A stretch of 64,000 nucleotides of DNA from Rhizobium sullae (GTDB lineage Bacteria > Pseudomonadota > Alphaproteobacteria > Rhizobiales > Rhizobiaceae), in the NCBI RefSeq assembly GCF_900169785.1, contig NZ_FWER01000008.1, positions 62,001 to 126,000 on the forward strand. Reading direction: 5' to 3'. The translations under genes were made by a program, and so were the position numbers. Within the stretch, counting starts at the first letter, position 1. Each line of letters opens with the position of its first letter. The notes under the pieces were generated by a model. It saw nothing but the letters and a program-made list of their open reading frames with translations, made no database searches and had not been told where the DNA came from. Below, piece by piece: positions 27,410 through 35,555 of the stretch.

Positions 27410-28327
27410 ATGAAGGCCAAACTTGGCATGTCGCCCATCGCCTGGTGGAACGACGATCTTCCTGAGCTCAGCGACGATGTGTCCCTCGAGGAATGCCTGC
27501 GGCAGTCGCGCAGCGCGGGCTTTACCGGCATGGAAAAGGGCCGCCGTTTCCCCGAAGACCCGCAGGTGATGCTGCCCATCCTGCGCGCCGCCGACGTGAC
27601 GCTGTGTGGCGGCTGGTTCTCAGGCACGCTAGTCGACGAGGAACTTGCCGCGAACAAAGACCGCATCACCCCGATGATCGAGTTGTTCAAAGCGGTCAAT
27701 GCGCCCTGCATCGTCTATGGCGAGGTCGGCCGCTCCATACAGGGCGACCGCTCCAAGCCACTCGCGACCAAGCCGCGCCTCTCCGATGACGAGATGAAGG
27801 CCTATGCGCGCCGCGTCACCGAGTTCGGGGAATGGTGTGCCGACCAGGGCATGCCGCTCTCCTATCACCATCACATGGCCGCCGTGGTCGAAACCGAGCC
27901 GGAGCTCGACGCCTTCATGCACAATTCCGGCGAAGGCATTCCGCTGCTGCTCGATGCCGGGCATCTGGCCTTTGCCGGCGGCGACGTGCTGCGCGCTGTC
28001 GACAACCACCACGCCCGTATCAACCATGTTCACGTCAAAGACATCCGCAGACCTGTCGTGGATGGACTGGACCGCAGCCGGCAGTCCTTCCTCGACGCGG
28101 TGGCGCTTGGCGCCTTCACCGTGCCTGGCGACGGCTCGCTCGATTTCGGCGCCATCGTCCAGCGGCTCGCCGATTACGGCTATGAAGGCTGGTTCGTGGT
28201 CGAGGCCGAACAGGACCCGCGTAAAGCGCCCCCGCAGAAGATGGCCGAGATCGGCCATGCTGAATTGATGCGCGTCATGACGGCTGCGGGTTACACGGTG
28301 GAAACGGAAGGTTTTCCCAAGGGGTAA
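27410..28327 (+). CDS. iolE: myo-inosose-2 dehydratase
   Basis: A protein of 305 residues, taking the ATG at 27410 behind AAGGAG. It is a xylose-isomerase-like TIM barrel. The start, KLGMSPIAWWNDDLPELS, is typical of IolE; metal-site stretches include LSYHHHMAAVVETE, LLLDAGHLAFAGGD, HVHVKDIRR and WFVVEAEQDPRKA. It dehydrates 2-keto-myo-inositol to the dione used by IolD. It is separated from iolB by 121 bases that include a palindromic repeat. Confidence 0.96.
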   Translation: MKAKLGMSPIAWWNDDLPELSDDVSLEECLRQSRSAGFTGMEKGRRFPEDPQVMLPILRAADVTLCGGWFSGTLVDEELAANKDRITPMIELFKAVNAPCIVYGEVGRSIQGDRSKPLATKPRLSDDEMKAYARRVTEFGEWCADQGMPLSYHHHMAAVVETEPELDAFMHNSGEGIPLLLDAGHLAFAGGDVLRAVDNHHARINHVHVKDIRRPVVDGLDRSRQSFLDAVALGAFTVPGDGSLDFGAIVQRLADYGYEGWFVVEAEQDPRKAPPQKMAEIGHAELMRVMTAAGYTVETEGFPKG

Positions 28328-28370
28328 CGGGAGACCTACCGGGTCTTCGGAGCAAGACGCAGCGCGGCAC

Positions 28371-28425
28371 ATCCCTTCTCCCGTCGAGGAGAAGGTGGCG
28401 GCAGCCGGATGAGGGGGCCGCCCCC
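28371..28425. repeat. rhizobial intergenic palindromic repeat
   Basis: Two consecutive hairpins between iolE and iolB: CCTTCTCC (28374-28381) with GGAGAAGG (28388-28395), followed by the GGTGGCGGCAGCCGGATGAG stretch and a GGGGGCCGCCCCC palindrome (28413-28425). This pattern is a very common intergenic repeat in Rhizobiales genomes (from memory). Inside an operon it could stabilise mRNA ends or reduce iolB expression. Confidence 0.7.
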
Positions 28426-28448
28426 ACTAACGCACGAGGAGACACACC

Positions 28449-29246
28449 ATGCCAAACCTCAAGGTGAAGCCGTCCGGCACGAGCGGCCGCGTCATCCATG
28501 TCACGCCGGAAAGCGCCGGCTGGACCTATGTCGGCTTCGACCTCCACCGGCTGAAGCCGGGCGAAACAGCGTCCGGCGAGACCGGCGACCGCGAGATCTG
28601 CCTCGTCTGGGTAAGCGGCAAGGGCAAGGCGACGGCCGGCACGAAGGATTTCGGTACGCTCGGCGAGCGCATGAGCCCGTTCGAGGGGGCGCCGCATGCG
28701 ATCTATATCCCGATGGAATCAACCTGGTCGGTGACGGCCGAGACCGATCTGGAGCTCGCTGTCTGCTCCGCTCCCGGCGGCGGCACTTACCAAGCCAAGG
28801 CGATTCCGCCCGGCACGCATCCGTCGCTCACACGCGGCAAGGGCACGAATGTCCGCTACGTCAACAATATCATGCCGGAGGACGACGGCTCGGCGCATTC
28901 GCTGCTGGTCGTCGAAGTCATCACGCCCGGAGGCCATACCTCTTCCTATCCGCCGCACAAGCACGACCAGGACAACCTGCCTCACGAAAGCTTCCTCGAA
29001 GAGACCTATTATCATCGCCTGAACCCGCCGCAGGGCTTCGGCTTCCAGCGCGTCTACACCGACGACCGGTCGCTGGACGAGGTGATGGTGCTGGAAGACG
29101 GCGACGTGACGCTCGTTCCCAAGGGCTATCACCCCTGCGCCGCGACGCATGGCTACGACCTCTACTATCTCAACGTCATGGCCGGTCCGAAGCGCATCTG
29201 GAAATTCTACAACGCACCCGAGCACGAATGGCTGCTGAAGGCCTAG
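28449..29246 (+). CDS. iolB: 5-deoxy-glucuronate isomerase
   Basis: A protein of 265 residues, a bicupin of the IolB family. The C-terminal cupin shows SSYPPHKHDQD with metal-binding His residues, LEETYYHRLNPPQGFGFQ and LVPKGYHPCAATHGYD. It isomerises 5-deoxy-D-glucuronate to 5-dehydro-2-deoxygluconate, the substrate of IolC. GAGGAG precedes the ATG. It is the last iol gene here; iolA (methylmalonate-semialdehyde dehydrogenase) is not in the window, as in other rhizobia where it lies elsewhere. Confidence 0.96.
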   Translation: MPNLKVKPSGTSGRVIHVTPESAGWTYVGFDLHRLKPGETASGETGDREICLVWVSGKGKATAGTKDFGTLGERMSPFEGAPHAIYIPMESTWSVTAETDLELAVCSAPGGGTYQAKAIPPGTHPSLTRGKGTNVRYVNNIMPEDDGSAHSLLVVEVITPGGHTSSYPPHKHDQDNLPHESFLEETYYHRLNPPQGFGFQRVYTDDRSLDEVMVLEDGDVTLVPKGYHPCAATHGYDLYYLNVMAGPKRIWKFYNAPEHEWLLKA

Positions 29247-29356
29247 CGCCGCGTTCGATCGCTAAATAATCTGACAGCGCGAAAGCCGCGCAGGTGGTTC
29301 ACTGCGATCTTATGGTCCCGTCCCGATCAGGGGACGATCAACCGGAGGATCATCAG

Positions 29357-29518
29357 ATGAAGAAGACCACATGCGCTGCCTGCGACTGCGAACTCGGTCC
29401 CGGAGCCATTAGCGTCAAACTCGGCGGCAAGATCGTCGAGGTCTGCTGCGAAGAATGCGGCGCAGCGCTGAAGGAGGCCGACGCCGCTGCAACCACAGCG
29501 GCGACCGGCAAGAGCTAG
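29357..29518 (+). CDS. small cysteine-rich metal-binding protein
   Basis: A protein of 53 residues with six cysteines (6, 9, 11, 30, 31, 34). The pattern TTCAACDCELG then VEVCCEECGAALKEA resembles a TRASH/YHS-type zinc or copper-binding finger. CGGAGG lies 8 bases before the ATG at 29357. The C terminus is an Ala/Thr tail. The function is unknown; metal sensing or storage is inference. It is 110 bases after iolB on the same strand and may be independent of it. Confidence 0.7.
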   Translation: MKKTTCAACDCELGPGAISVKLGGKIVEVCCEECGAALKEADAAATTAATGKS

Positions 29519-29547
29519 ACCTCTCCGGCAGCTAGAGCCTTTCCGGG

Positions 29548-29982
29548 CTAGATATCGAGCGCCAGATGCGGCCGGCCGTTCGATGTCTTGCGCGGCGAGA
29601 CGCCGTTCGTGTCAACCTGCGCGTTGATGCGCTGGCGGAAGGCGGAAAAGCTCTCGAAGGTCACGACATCCACCGGTTCATCGAAATGGATTGTGATCTT
29701 GTGAAGCCCGCCGCCGGTCTCTGCGAGTGCCAGAATCTTGCCGGTAAACGGCTGGTTCAGGTAGCGGCCGCGCACGTGCGAGCCGACGGAGAGCGCTGTG
29801 ATGGGATCGGCGTTCGGTTTCGTTGCGAGAGCCGAGAGTGTGTTCCAGTCACGCACGCCATGCTGCTGGGCAACGAGTTCGAGTGCGGCGCTGTGCGAAA
29901 TCGCGCTACCGCGCGTTTCCATCGCCTGGCGAAGCCGCTTTGCCTGCGCCTTCAGTTCATCGATGGGAAGATAGGTCGTCAT
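29548..29982 (-). CDS. glyoxalase superfamily protein (Glyoxalase_8-like)
   Basis: A protein of 144 residues from the ATG at 29982. The N-terminal region MTTYLPIDELKAQAKRLRQA, then AISHSAALELVAQQHGVRDW, is the conserved helical segment of the proteins annotated as glyoxalase superfamily (Glyoxalase_8). A small beta-rich domain follows (VRGRYLNQPFTGKILALAE, ITIHFDEPVDVV). No catalytic function is established. It converges on the small cysteine-rich gene. Confidence 0.65.
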   Translation of the reverse strand: MTTYLPIDELKAQAKRLRQAMETRGSAISHSAALELVAQQHGVRDWNTLSALATKPNADPITALSVGSHVRGRYLNQPFTGKILALAETGGGLHKITIHFDEPVDVVTFESFSAFRQRINAQVDTNGVSPRKTSNGRPHLALDI

Positions 29983-30319
29983 GTGTTCAGCCTTTCGGAA
30001 GGCATGCCATTTCGACTGCAAAGGGGAGCTCGCATTGCCGTCAGTCAGCATGCACCAATTGGCTGCGATGTGAACTTCGAGGACTTCACCATGGACTTTC
30101 ATCCGCGAGCGGCCGGCGCCTCGAACCAGCGCCTGATATGGGCGACGCCGCTCGTCCTGTCAAGAACGCCCCAGAATGGACCGTCCTGCCTCCACCGATC
30201 GCTGAAAATCAAGGGATTTCTTGTCCAGCCACGCATAAGGCTCAAATTCTATTGATCCTGTTCAATACCTGTCAGCATTCTTGCGTTACCTTTCAATCGG
30301 ACAACGAGTGGAGGCTAAT
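29983..30319. other. intergenic region between divergent genes, no gene seen
   Basis: 337 bases between the glyoxalase-like and PilZ-like genes. Short open frames here match nothing and lack ribosome sites. It presumably holds two promoters. Confidence 0.5.
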
Positions 30320-30670
30320 ATGGCCTTTCAGACGCACCTCAACGACGACAATAACAAGCAGGAGAAATCCTACCGGGATTTCTCGCTCGACCGGCCCGGC
30401 AAGATCATTTTCGTCGGCCATCACCTCAGCACCGGCACGCAGGTCCGCTGCCTGATCCGCACCATCAATCTCGCCGGCGCCGTCCTCGAAGTGAGCCCGA
30501 CGATCGAGGTTCCGAACCACTTCTTCCTCGAAATTCTCGGCATCCGCGACGAGATCGGCTCGACGGTCGTCAAGCGGGAAGGCGAGCTCGTGACGATCAG
30601 CTTCAACATGCTGATCAATGCGGAATTCCTGCACCATGTGCTGCGCCTGAGCTTCGAAGCGGACGTCTGA
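30320..30670 (+). CDS. PilZ-like domain protein
   Basis: A protein of 116 residues. GGAGG sits 5 bases before the ATG at 30320. A beta-barrel-like run CLIRTINLAGAVLEVSPTIEVPNHFFLEILG followed by ISF resembles the C-terminal part of PilZ domains (the family pattern D/NxSxxG then hydrophobic strands), here written NLAGAVLEVS. The first Arg-rich c-di-GMP motif (RxxxR) is not evident, so ligand binding is uncertain. A second, similar protein is encoded at 32575. The window also encodes a c-di-GMP phosphodiesterase (1-1094). Confidence 0.6.
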   Translation: MAFQTHLNDDNNKQEKSYRDFSLDRPGKIIFVGHHLSTGTQVRCLIRTINLAGAVLEVSPTIEVPNHFFLEILGIRDEIGSTVVKREGELVTISFNMLINAEFLHHVLRLSFEADV

Positions 30671-30854
30671 CGCGCTTCGCCTTACGGTCGGGACGGCGGG
30701 CGCTGTCGCGCGCGGCAAACCACACGATCAACGGCAGGAGCCACCGCAGGCCGTCCCAATCCGGCCCGTCGAGCGGGTCTGCGAAAGGGTCGTGGCGGCC
30801 GCTTCTGTTTCTTGTCTCCAGCCCGTTCCAGAGAGCTACCCAGTTGAGAAGCAT
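30615..30854 (-). CDS. possible small hypothetical protein
   Basis: A frame of 79 residues from an ATG at 30854 with GGAG about 9 bases upstream. The N-terminal half has one hydrophobic helix candidate (LRWLLPLIVWFAARD); the C terminus is Arg-rich. It overlaps the 3' end of the PilZ-like gene antisense by 56 bases. No family is recognised. It may be a chance frame. Confidence 0.25.
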   Translation of the reverse strand: MLLNWVALWNGLETRNRSGRHDPFADPLDGPDWDGLRWLLPLIVWFAARDSARRPDRKAKRVRRPLRSSGAAHGAGIPH

Positions 30855-30946
30855 TGTCAGGTTCTCCATCTATCTGTTGGAGCACTTGAACTAAGCCTTC
30901 GCCGTCGCCGAATGTAGAGCTTGCGGAAGAAAGGGGGTTTTCAGAA

Positions 30947-31813
30947 ATGAAAGACGCGAACTGGGACGATCTGCAACTCTTCTTCCACGTGGCGACCGCC
31001 GGCGGACTGTCGGCAGCTGCGGCAAAGACCGGCCTCAGCCCGCCGACGATCGGCCGGCGCATGCTGGCGCTGGAGCGCGCCACGGGCCGCGCGCTTTTCA
31101 CACGCGGTCCGACCGGCTATCTGCTGGCAAAGGACGGCACGGCGCTTCTGGAGCGCGTGCGCCTGATGCAGGAGGCCGCGCAATCGATCTCCGACTGGCG
31201 CGGCGAGGTGCTAACCCTGCCGATCGTTTCGACGGCGGCCGACAGCTGGACGTCGCGTTTCATCGCCGACCACCTGGCAAGAATCTGGACGCCGAAAGAC
31301 CGGTTCCGCATGTGCTACAAGACCTGCGATGTGAATATCGATTTCACCTATCGCGAAGCGCATATCGCCATCCGGCACAGCCGCCCGGAAAACGGCAATA
31401 TCGCAATCCGGCGATCAGTGACGGTCGCGCACGCCGCCTACCAGGCGGCAAGCTTCGATAATGACAACCGCAATTGGATTTCGCTCGGCACCGACAGCGC
31501 CATCACGCCGGCGGACAAATGGACCTTCGAGCAGCCGGACTCCTGGATTACCGGCTGGACGAATACGCCACACATGCTTTTCCACCTGATCCGCGGCGGC
31601 GCCGGGCGCGGCGTGCTTCCGTGCTTCATAGGCGATGCGGAGCCCAGCCTGACACGCGCCGGACCGATCATCGAGCCGCTCACCTATGACATGTGGATCA
31701 CCGCGCATGACGACGAACGCCAGCGGCCGGAGGTGCGCGCAGTCATCGACAGACTGGCAGCGCTATTCGGCGAGAATGAGGATTTGTTCGCGGGACGGAA
31801 CAGCGGCGGGTGA
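30947..31813 (+). CDS. LysR-family transcriptional regulator
   Basis: A protein of 288 residues. The N-terminal winged HTH (1-65) has DDLQLFFHVATAGGLSAAAAKTGLSPPTIGRRMLALE in pieces, with the LysR turn LSPPTIGRR. The rest is an effector-binding domain with VLPCFIGDAEPSL near the C terminus. The linker is standard but the C-terminal domain is diverged (fewer LysR signature residues). No divergent target gene is adjacent; the host-attachment gene is convergent. The effector is unknown. Confidence 0.85.
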   Translation: MKDANWDDLQLFFHVATAGGLSAAAAKTGLSPPTIGRRMLALERATGRALFTRGPTGYLLAKDGTALLERVRLMQEAAQSISDWRGEVLTLPIVSTAADSWTSRFIADHLARIWTPKDRFRMCYKTCDVNIDFTYREAHIAIRHSRPENGNIAIRRSVTVAHAAYQAASFDNDNRNWISLGTDSAITPADKWTFEQPDSWITGWTNTPHMLFHLIRGGAGRGVLPCFIGDAEPSLTRAGPIIEPLTYDMWITAHDDERQRPEVRAVIDRLAALFGENEDLFAGRNSGG

Positions 31814-31857
31814 GAAGAGCGCGAGCCCTTGTACACGCTCTTCTTCCGGTGGACCGA

Positions 31858-32304
31858 TCAGGCAACCAGGCGGCGCTCGATCTCATCGACCGGCATGTTG
31901 GTATAATCCTTGGGGACTTCCGCCGAGATAGCTGCCAGCGCTTCGGCGCTCAGGTTCGGCCTCAAAGTACCGAGCGCCTTGGGCGGCGCCACCAGGATGA
32001 TGCGGCGAGCGTTTTTTTCACGGACCAGCTTATCCAGCTTCGCAGCGATCTGCCTCAGAAAATCTGCTTCCGCCTGCGCCTGCCAGTCCGTTTGCTCCAT
32101 GGCGCTGCCGCTCGTGCCGTCCGGAGCGTGGGCCCGTCCCGGCTTATCGGAGCCGAGTTCGCGGGTGGGCTCGCTGGGTTGGCTCAGCGTTTCATACACC
32201 TGCAGGTTCATGAGAAGCGCATTGCCTGCATTGCGCATGATCAAAGCCTTCGCACCATCACAGACCACAACCCATGATTCCCACGGCACTTTGATGTCAG
32301 CCAT
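31858..32304 (-). CDS. host attachment protein
   Basis: A protein of 148 residues. The start VPWESWVVVCDGAKALIMRNAG, the central DFLRQIAAKLDKLVREKNARRIILVAPPKALGTLRPNLS and the C-terminal VPKDYTNMPVDEIERRL fit the family called Protein required for attachment to host cells (first described in Agrobacterium). The fold is release-factor-1 like, so the true biochemical role is unclear. GAGG precedes the ATG. Confidence 0.85.
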   Translation of the reverse strand: MADIKVPWESWVVVCDGAKALIMRNAGNALLMNLQVYETLSQPSEPTRELGSDKPGRAHAPDGTSGSAMEQTDWQAQAEADFLRQIAAKLDKLVREKNARRIILVAPPKALGTLRPNLSAEALAAISAEVPKDYTNMPVDEIERRLVA

Positions 32305-32574
32305 TTTCGTTTCCTCTTGATGGATTATTCGAAGCGAAACGCTTCATCGACAGAGGCAAAACGTACAGTAATTGAAAGAGTTCGGAGGGTCCACGCATAA
32401 ATCGATTCGGAGAGGTGATCCGATACCTGAACTCGCGAAATCAGGCTTGTGCGCCTAAAAACAAAATTAGCTTTCATTAAAATTGTCCCGATCCGTTTGA
32501 CGAATGCGAAAAGCATTCATGTGACGCTATGCGACAACAGGGCCAGGATGAGCTGGCCTAGGGAGAGCCGCGTC

Positions 32575-32982
32575 ATGTCCATGCTCCGAGCAACGCACCT
32601 TGCTACGGTCAGATCGGAAGTCTACGACGTACGCTGGGAGCAGTTCAATGTGCAGCGCCCGGCCCGCATCGTCGCCGTCCGTCCATGCCTGACAGGTATC
32701 TCGCTTCGAAGCGCTGAAATCCTCGATATTTCCCGCGGCGGTGCCACCTTCGTCGTCTCGTCGACGGCCGGGCTGCCAAAACACTACTATCTCAACATTC
32801 TCGGCCTTGCCTATCGCATCGGTTGCGCGGAGGTCTACCGCAACAACGAGCGCATCGGCGTCCGCTTCATCAACGTCATGGATCCTGAAATCCTTCGACG
32901 CGTCGTGCGCGCCGATTTCATGGCCGGCAACATAGAGGCAATGGAAGCGCGCCGCTCGACGCGCATCGAAAGCAGACCGTAA
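32575..32982 (+). CDS. PilZ-domain protein
   Basis: A protein of 135 residues from the ATG at 32575 (RBS AGGGAG); an in-frame ATG at 32548 is possible. The PilZ pattern is RPARIVAVRP, then ILDISRGGATFVVS (the DxSxxG motif) and RIGVRFINV. The first motif lacks the paired Arg of classical RxxxR binders. It shares YLNILGLAYRIGCAEVYR-type strands with the protein at 30320 (FLEILGIRDEIGSTVVKR), so the two are probably paralogues. Inference: a c-di-GMP or degenerate PilZ effector. Confidence 0.75.
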   Translation: MSMLRATHLATVRSEVYDVRWEQFNVQRPARIVAVRPCLTGISLRSAEILDISRGGATFVVSSTAGLPKHYYLNILGLAYRIGCAEVYRNNERIGVRFINVMDPEILRRVVRADFMAGNIEAMEARRSTRIESRP

Positions 32983-33078
32983 GTCAGTCCGCGCGCTATG
33001 AAATAATCTTCCTTGCCTTGAGGATGCCAGCGCCTATTGTTGGCGCGATTTTTCATCATCCCGGGAATCTGCATTTCG

Positions 33079-34191
33079 ATGTCCGCCTTTTCGCGCTTCA
33101 CGCCACTGGTCAGCGCCCTTCCTTCCACCGTTCCCTTTGTCGGTCCCGAGGCCATCGAGCGCCAGCGCGGCCTCAAGGTCGAGGCCCGCATCGGCGCCAA
33201 TGAAAACGGCTTCGGCCCCGCGCCCTCCGTGCTTGCCGCGATGCGCGAGCAGGCGGGCGACATCTGGAAATACAACGATCCGGAAAACTTCGATCTCCGC
33301 GAGGCGCTGGCCGCCCATCTCGGCGTGACGGCTGCTAACATCGCGATCGGCGGCGGCATCGACGAACTGCTCGGCCAGATCGCCCGCATGGTGATCGAGC
33401 CGGGAATGCCGGTCGTCACGTCGCTCGGCGGTTACCCGACGTTCAACTTCCATGTCGCTGGCTTCGGCGGGCGGCTGGTGACGGTGCCCTACGCCAACGA
33501 CCGCGAGGACCTCTCCGGCCTGCTCGATGCGGTGAAGCGCGAGAACGCACCGCTCGTCTACTTCGCCAACCCGGACAATCCGATGGGTAGCTGGTGGGAT
33601 GCGGACAAAATCATCGCCTTCGCCCGCGCCCTTCCCGAAACCTGCCTGCTGGTGCTCGATGAGGCCTATAGCGAAACCGGCCCTGCCGGCTCGCTTCCCT
33701 CGATCGAGGCACTGATCGGCCTGCCGAACGTTGTCCGCACCCGGACCTTTTCCAAGGCCTATGGCTTAGCAGGAGCCCGGGTCGGCTATGCAATCTCGAC
33801 GCCCGGCACGGCTCTGGCCTTCGACAAGATCAGGAACCACTTCGGCATGAACCGGTTGGCGACAGCGGCAGCACGCGCCGCGCTCAAGGATCAAACCTAT
33901 CTTGTTGAGGTCGTGGGCAATATTCATGCCGCGCGCGAGCGCATCGCCGCAATCGCCCGCGCCAACCAGCTGTCGCCGCTGCCGTCCGCCACCAACTTCG
34001 TCGCGATCGATGCCGGACGCGACGGTGCCTATGCTCGCTCGATCGTCGAAGGACTGATGCAACATGGCGTCTTCATCCGCATGCCGGGGGTCGCGCCGCT
34101 CAACCGCTGCGTCCGCGTCAGCGTCGGGCCGGAGCGGGATATGACCCGCTTCGAGGACGCCCTGCCCCAGGTTCTCCGCTCGCTGGGTTAG
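33079..34191 (+). CDS. pyridoxal-phosphate aminotransferase, HisC-like
   Basis: A protein of 370 residues in the class I/II aminotransferase fold. The PLP lysine is Lys226 in RTFSKAYGLAGARVGY; LVLDEAYSETG and RPRE-like Arg near the C terminus (NRCVRVSVG) fit histidinol-phosphate aminotransferases. It lacks neighbouring his genes, so it may act on histidinol phosphate, aromatic amino acids or another substrate. The ATG at 33079 is chosen; a longer frame reaches 33037. A hairpin terminator follows the stop. Confidence 0.87.
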   Translation: MSAFSRFTPLVSALPSTVPFVGPEAIERQRGLKVEARIGANENGFGPAPSVLAAMREQAGDIWKYNDPENFDLREALAAHLGVTAANIAIGGGIDELLGQIARMVIEPGMPVVTSLGGYPTFNFHVAGFGGRLVTVPYANDREDLSGLLDAVKRENAPLVYFANPDNPMGSWWDADKIIAFARALPETCLLVLDEAYSETGPAGSLPSIEALIGLPNVVRTRTFSKAYGLAGARVGYAISTPGTALAFDKIRNHFGMNRLATAAARAALKDQTYLVEVVGNIHAARERIAAIARANQLSPLPSATNFVAIDAGRDGAYARSIVEGLMQHGVFIRMPGVAPLNRCVRVSVGPERDMTRFEDALPQVLRSLG

Positions 34192-34220
34192 ATTGAAGCG
34201 TTCTCTTGGCTCTAAACGGA

Positions 34221-34257
34221 AAAACCGCGCCGGCCTTGTTTCTGCCGGTCGCGGTTT
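34221..34257. terminator. bidirectional terminator
   Basis: A stem AAACCGCGCCGGC (34222-34234) with GCCGGTCGCGGTTT (34244-34257), one bulged T and a 9-base loop. It is flanked by an A run on the left (T run on the minus strand) and TTTCC on the right, so it can serve both the aminotransferase gene (+) and the convergent Sel1 gene (-). Confidence 0.75.
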
Positions 34258-34353
34258 CCGTTCTCCCGGCTCAGGCTTTGTCCAAAGCGCCCGCCAGCCC
34301 CTCGTTTTGAGGTTGTTATTTCTCTCGATTATTCCTTCGTGCCGGAGACGGTC

Positions 34354-34620
34354 TCAGTGGACCGTCATCCACTCGCGGGCGGCGCGGAGTGCCGCGGCGA
34401 GCTGCATCTTGTCCATCGTGGCGGCGACATCGGCGCGAAGCTCGGCAGCACGGTCATTGCCCTTGATCGCGGCGATGTTCAGCCACTTGTGGGCGGCGAC
34501 GAGATCGACGTCGCAGCCGCGGCCCGTTGCATACATCAGGCCCATTTCGCAGAAGATATCGGCGTTGTTGTCGCCACCCATGGTGGCCATTTCAGCATTG
34601 TGCATTTCAAAGCGTGCCAT
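34354..34620 (-). CDS. Sel1-repeat small protein
   Basis: A protein of 88 residues with one clear Sel1/TPR-like repeat: ADIFCEMGLMYATGRGCDVDLVAAHKWLNIAAIKGN, quoted here in pieces as MGLMYATGRG and AHKWLNIAAIKGN. A C-terminal helix follows (AAALRAAREWM). Such proteins usually act as small adaptors. No signal peptide is present. Its ATG is at 34620 after an intergenic region rich in AT. Confidence 0.75.
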   Translation of the reverse strand: MARFEMHNAEMATMGGDNNADIFCEMGLMYATGRGCDVDLVAAHKWLNIAAIKGNDRAAELRADVAATMDKMQLAAALRAAREWMTVH

Positions 34621-35057
34621 CGGTTTAATCCCTGTTTAGCCTGTTATCGACTTGCCCTGTTTTACCTTCCGCGCCGTGCCGTCTATCGCAGCTTTCGGTC
34701 CCGTCGGTGTGGCGGGTTTGCCCGCTCGTTTGATGGCTCCACTATGCCGGCACGCTTTCAAAAAACGCCTAAAATGCATGATTAATTTGAGACAAACAAA
34801 GTGCAAACACTTGGTAAAATTGGGTTTTTGTTAAACATCGGAGTCCCTGCGCATTAAGGACTTTTCGCACAATTTTACGAAAGATTCATATTTGAAAATC
34901 AACCTTTCGTTCACCACAAAATCAGCCTGCAAAAAGAGAAATGGAAAAATCCGGCGCAAAAGCACGCTGGAAATCGGCGATTTTCACCGACGCGGATATT
35001 CACCTTTACGTTCGCGTCAGTTATTTTCGCCGCGCTCAGGACATCAGGGAGGAAAAG
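34621..35057. other. AT-rich intergenic region, no gene seen
   Basis: 437 bases between two divergent genes. Bases 34760-34930 are notably AT-rich for this genome. I find no recognisable coding frame; a 60-codon frame at 34652 has no protein-like composition. It should contain promoters for the Sel1 and DUF2147 genes. Confidence 0.5.
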
Positions 35058-35396
35058 ATGATCCGCACACTTATTCTTGCCAGCGCAATGGCGCTTTCGG
35101 CCAGCCTTGCTTATGCGGAGGAGCCCATCGTTGGCAGTTGGAAGACGGACTCGGGCGAAACCGCCCAAATCGCTTCTTGCGGTGGCAGCTACTGCGTCAC
35201 GCTGAAGACCGGCAAATTCGCCGGCAAGAAGATCGGAACGCTTGCCGGCACCGGCGGCACTTATAATGGCGAGATCACCGACCCGAAAAACGACAAGACC
35301 TACAGCGGCTCGGGAAGCGTTACCGGCAATTCGCTGACGATGAAGGGCTGCGTGCTCAAGGTGCTCTGCAAGTCGCAGAGCTGGACGCGGCTTTAA
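35058..35396 (+). CDS. DUF2147 periplasmic protein
   Basis: A protein of 112 residues with a signal peptide (MIRTLILASAMALSASLAYA). The mature part shows IVGSWKTDSGETAQIASCGG, YCVTLKTGKFAGKKIGTL, TDPKNDKTYSGSGSVTGN and GCVLKVLCKSQSWTR, the DUF2147 pattern (a small lipocalin-like beta barrel of unknown function). Four cysteines may pair in the periplasm. GGAGG lies just before the ATG at 35058. The longer upstream frame has no such site. Confidence 0.88.
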   Translation: MIRTLILASAMALSASLAYAEEPIVGSWKTDSGETAQIASCGGSYCVTLKTGKFAGKKIGTLAGTGGTYNGEITDPKNDKTYSGSGSVTGNSLTMKGCVLKVLCKSQSWTRL

Positions 35397-35404
35397 GACG
35401 CCCA

Positions 35405-35448
35405 GTCCGTCGCAAAGTCGACCTTGCGCTGATTTTTTTGCGACGGAC
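35405..35448 (+). terminator. candidate terminator after DUF2147
   Basis: An 11-bp perfect inverted repeat, GTCCGTCGCAA (35405-35415) with TTGCGACGGAC (35438-35448), with a 22-base loop and a short ATTTTCC after it. It lies 8 bases past the stop. The long loop makes it weaker than usual. Confidence 0.5.
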
Positions 35449-35555
35449 ATTTTCCTTGGAATTTACTGACAACGAGTTTGGCACGAATGTCAGGAACCCA
35501 CGACAACATCGTGGTGTCAGGGGACCCAGTCGGCCCCGAAACGGTCGGAGATCAT

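Noticed and set aside
23533..29246. Complete inositol pathway in one place
   Set aside because: iolA and a confirmed idhA are absent; only iolR and iolCDEB, plus a Gfo/Idh gene of unproven substrate, are present.
34652..34834. 60-codon frame in the AT-rich gap
   Set aside because: No ribosome site, no family resemblance and odd composition.
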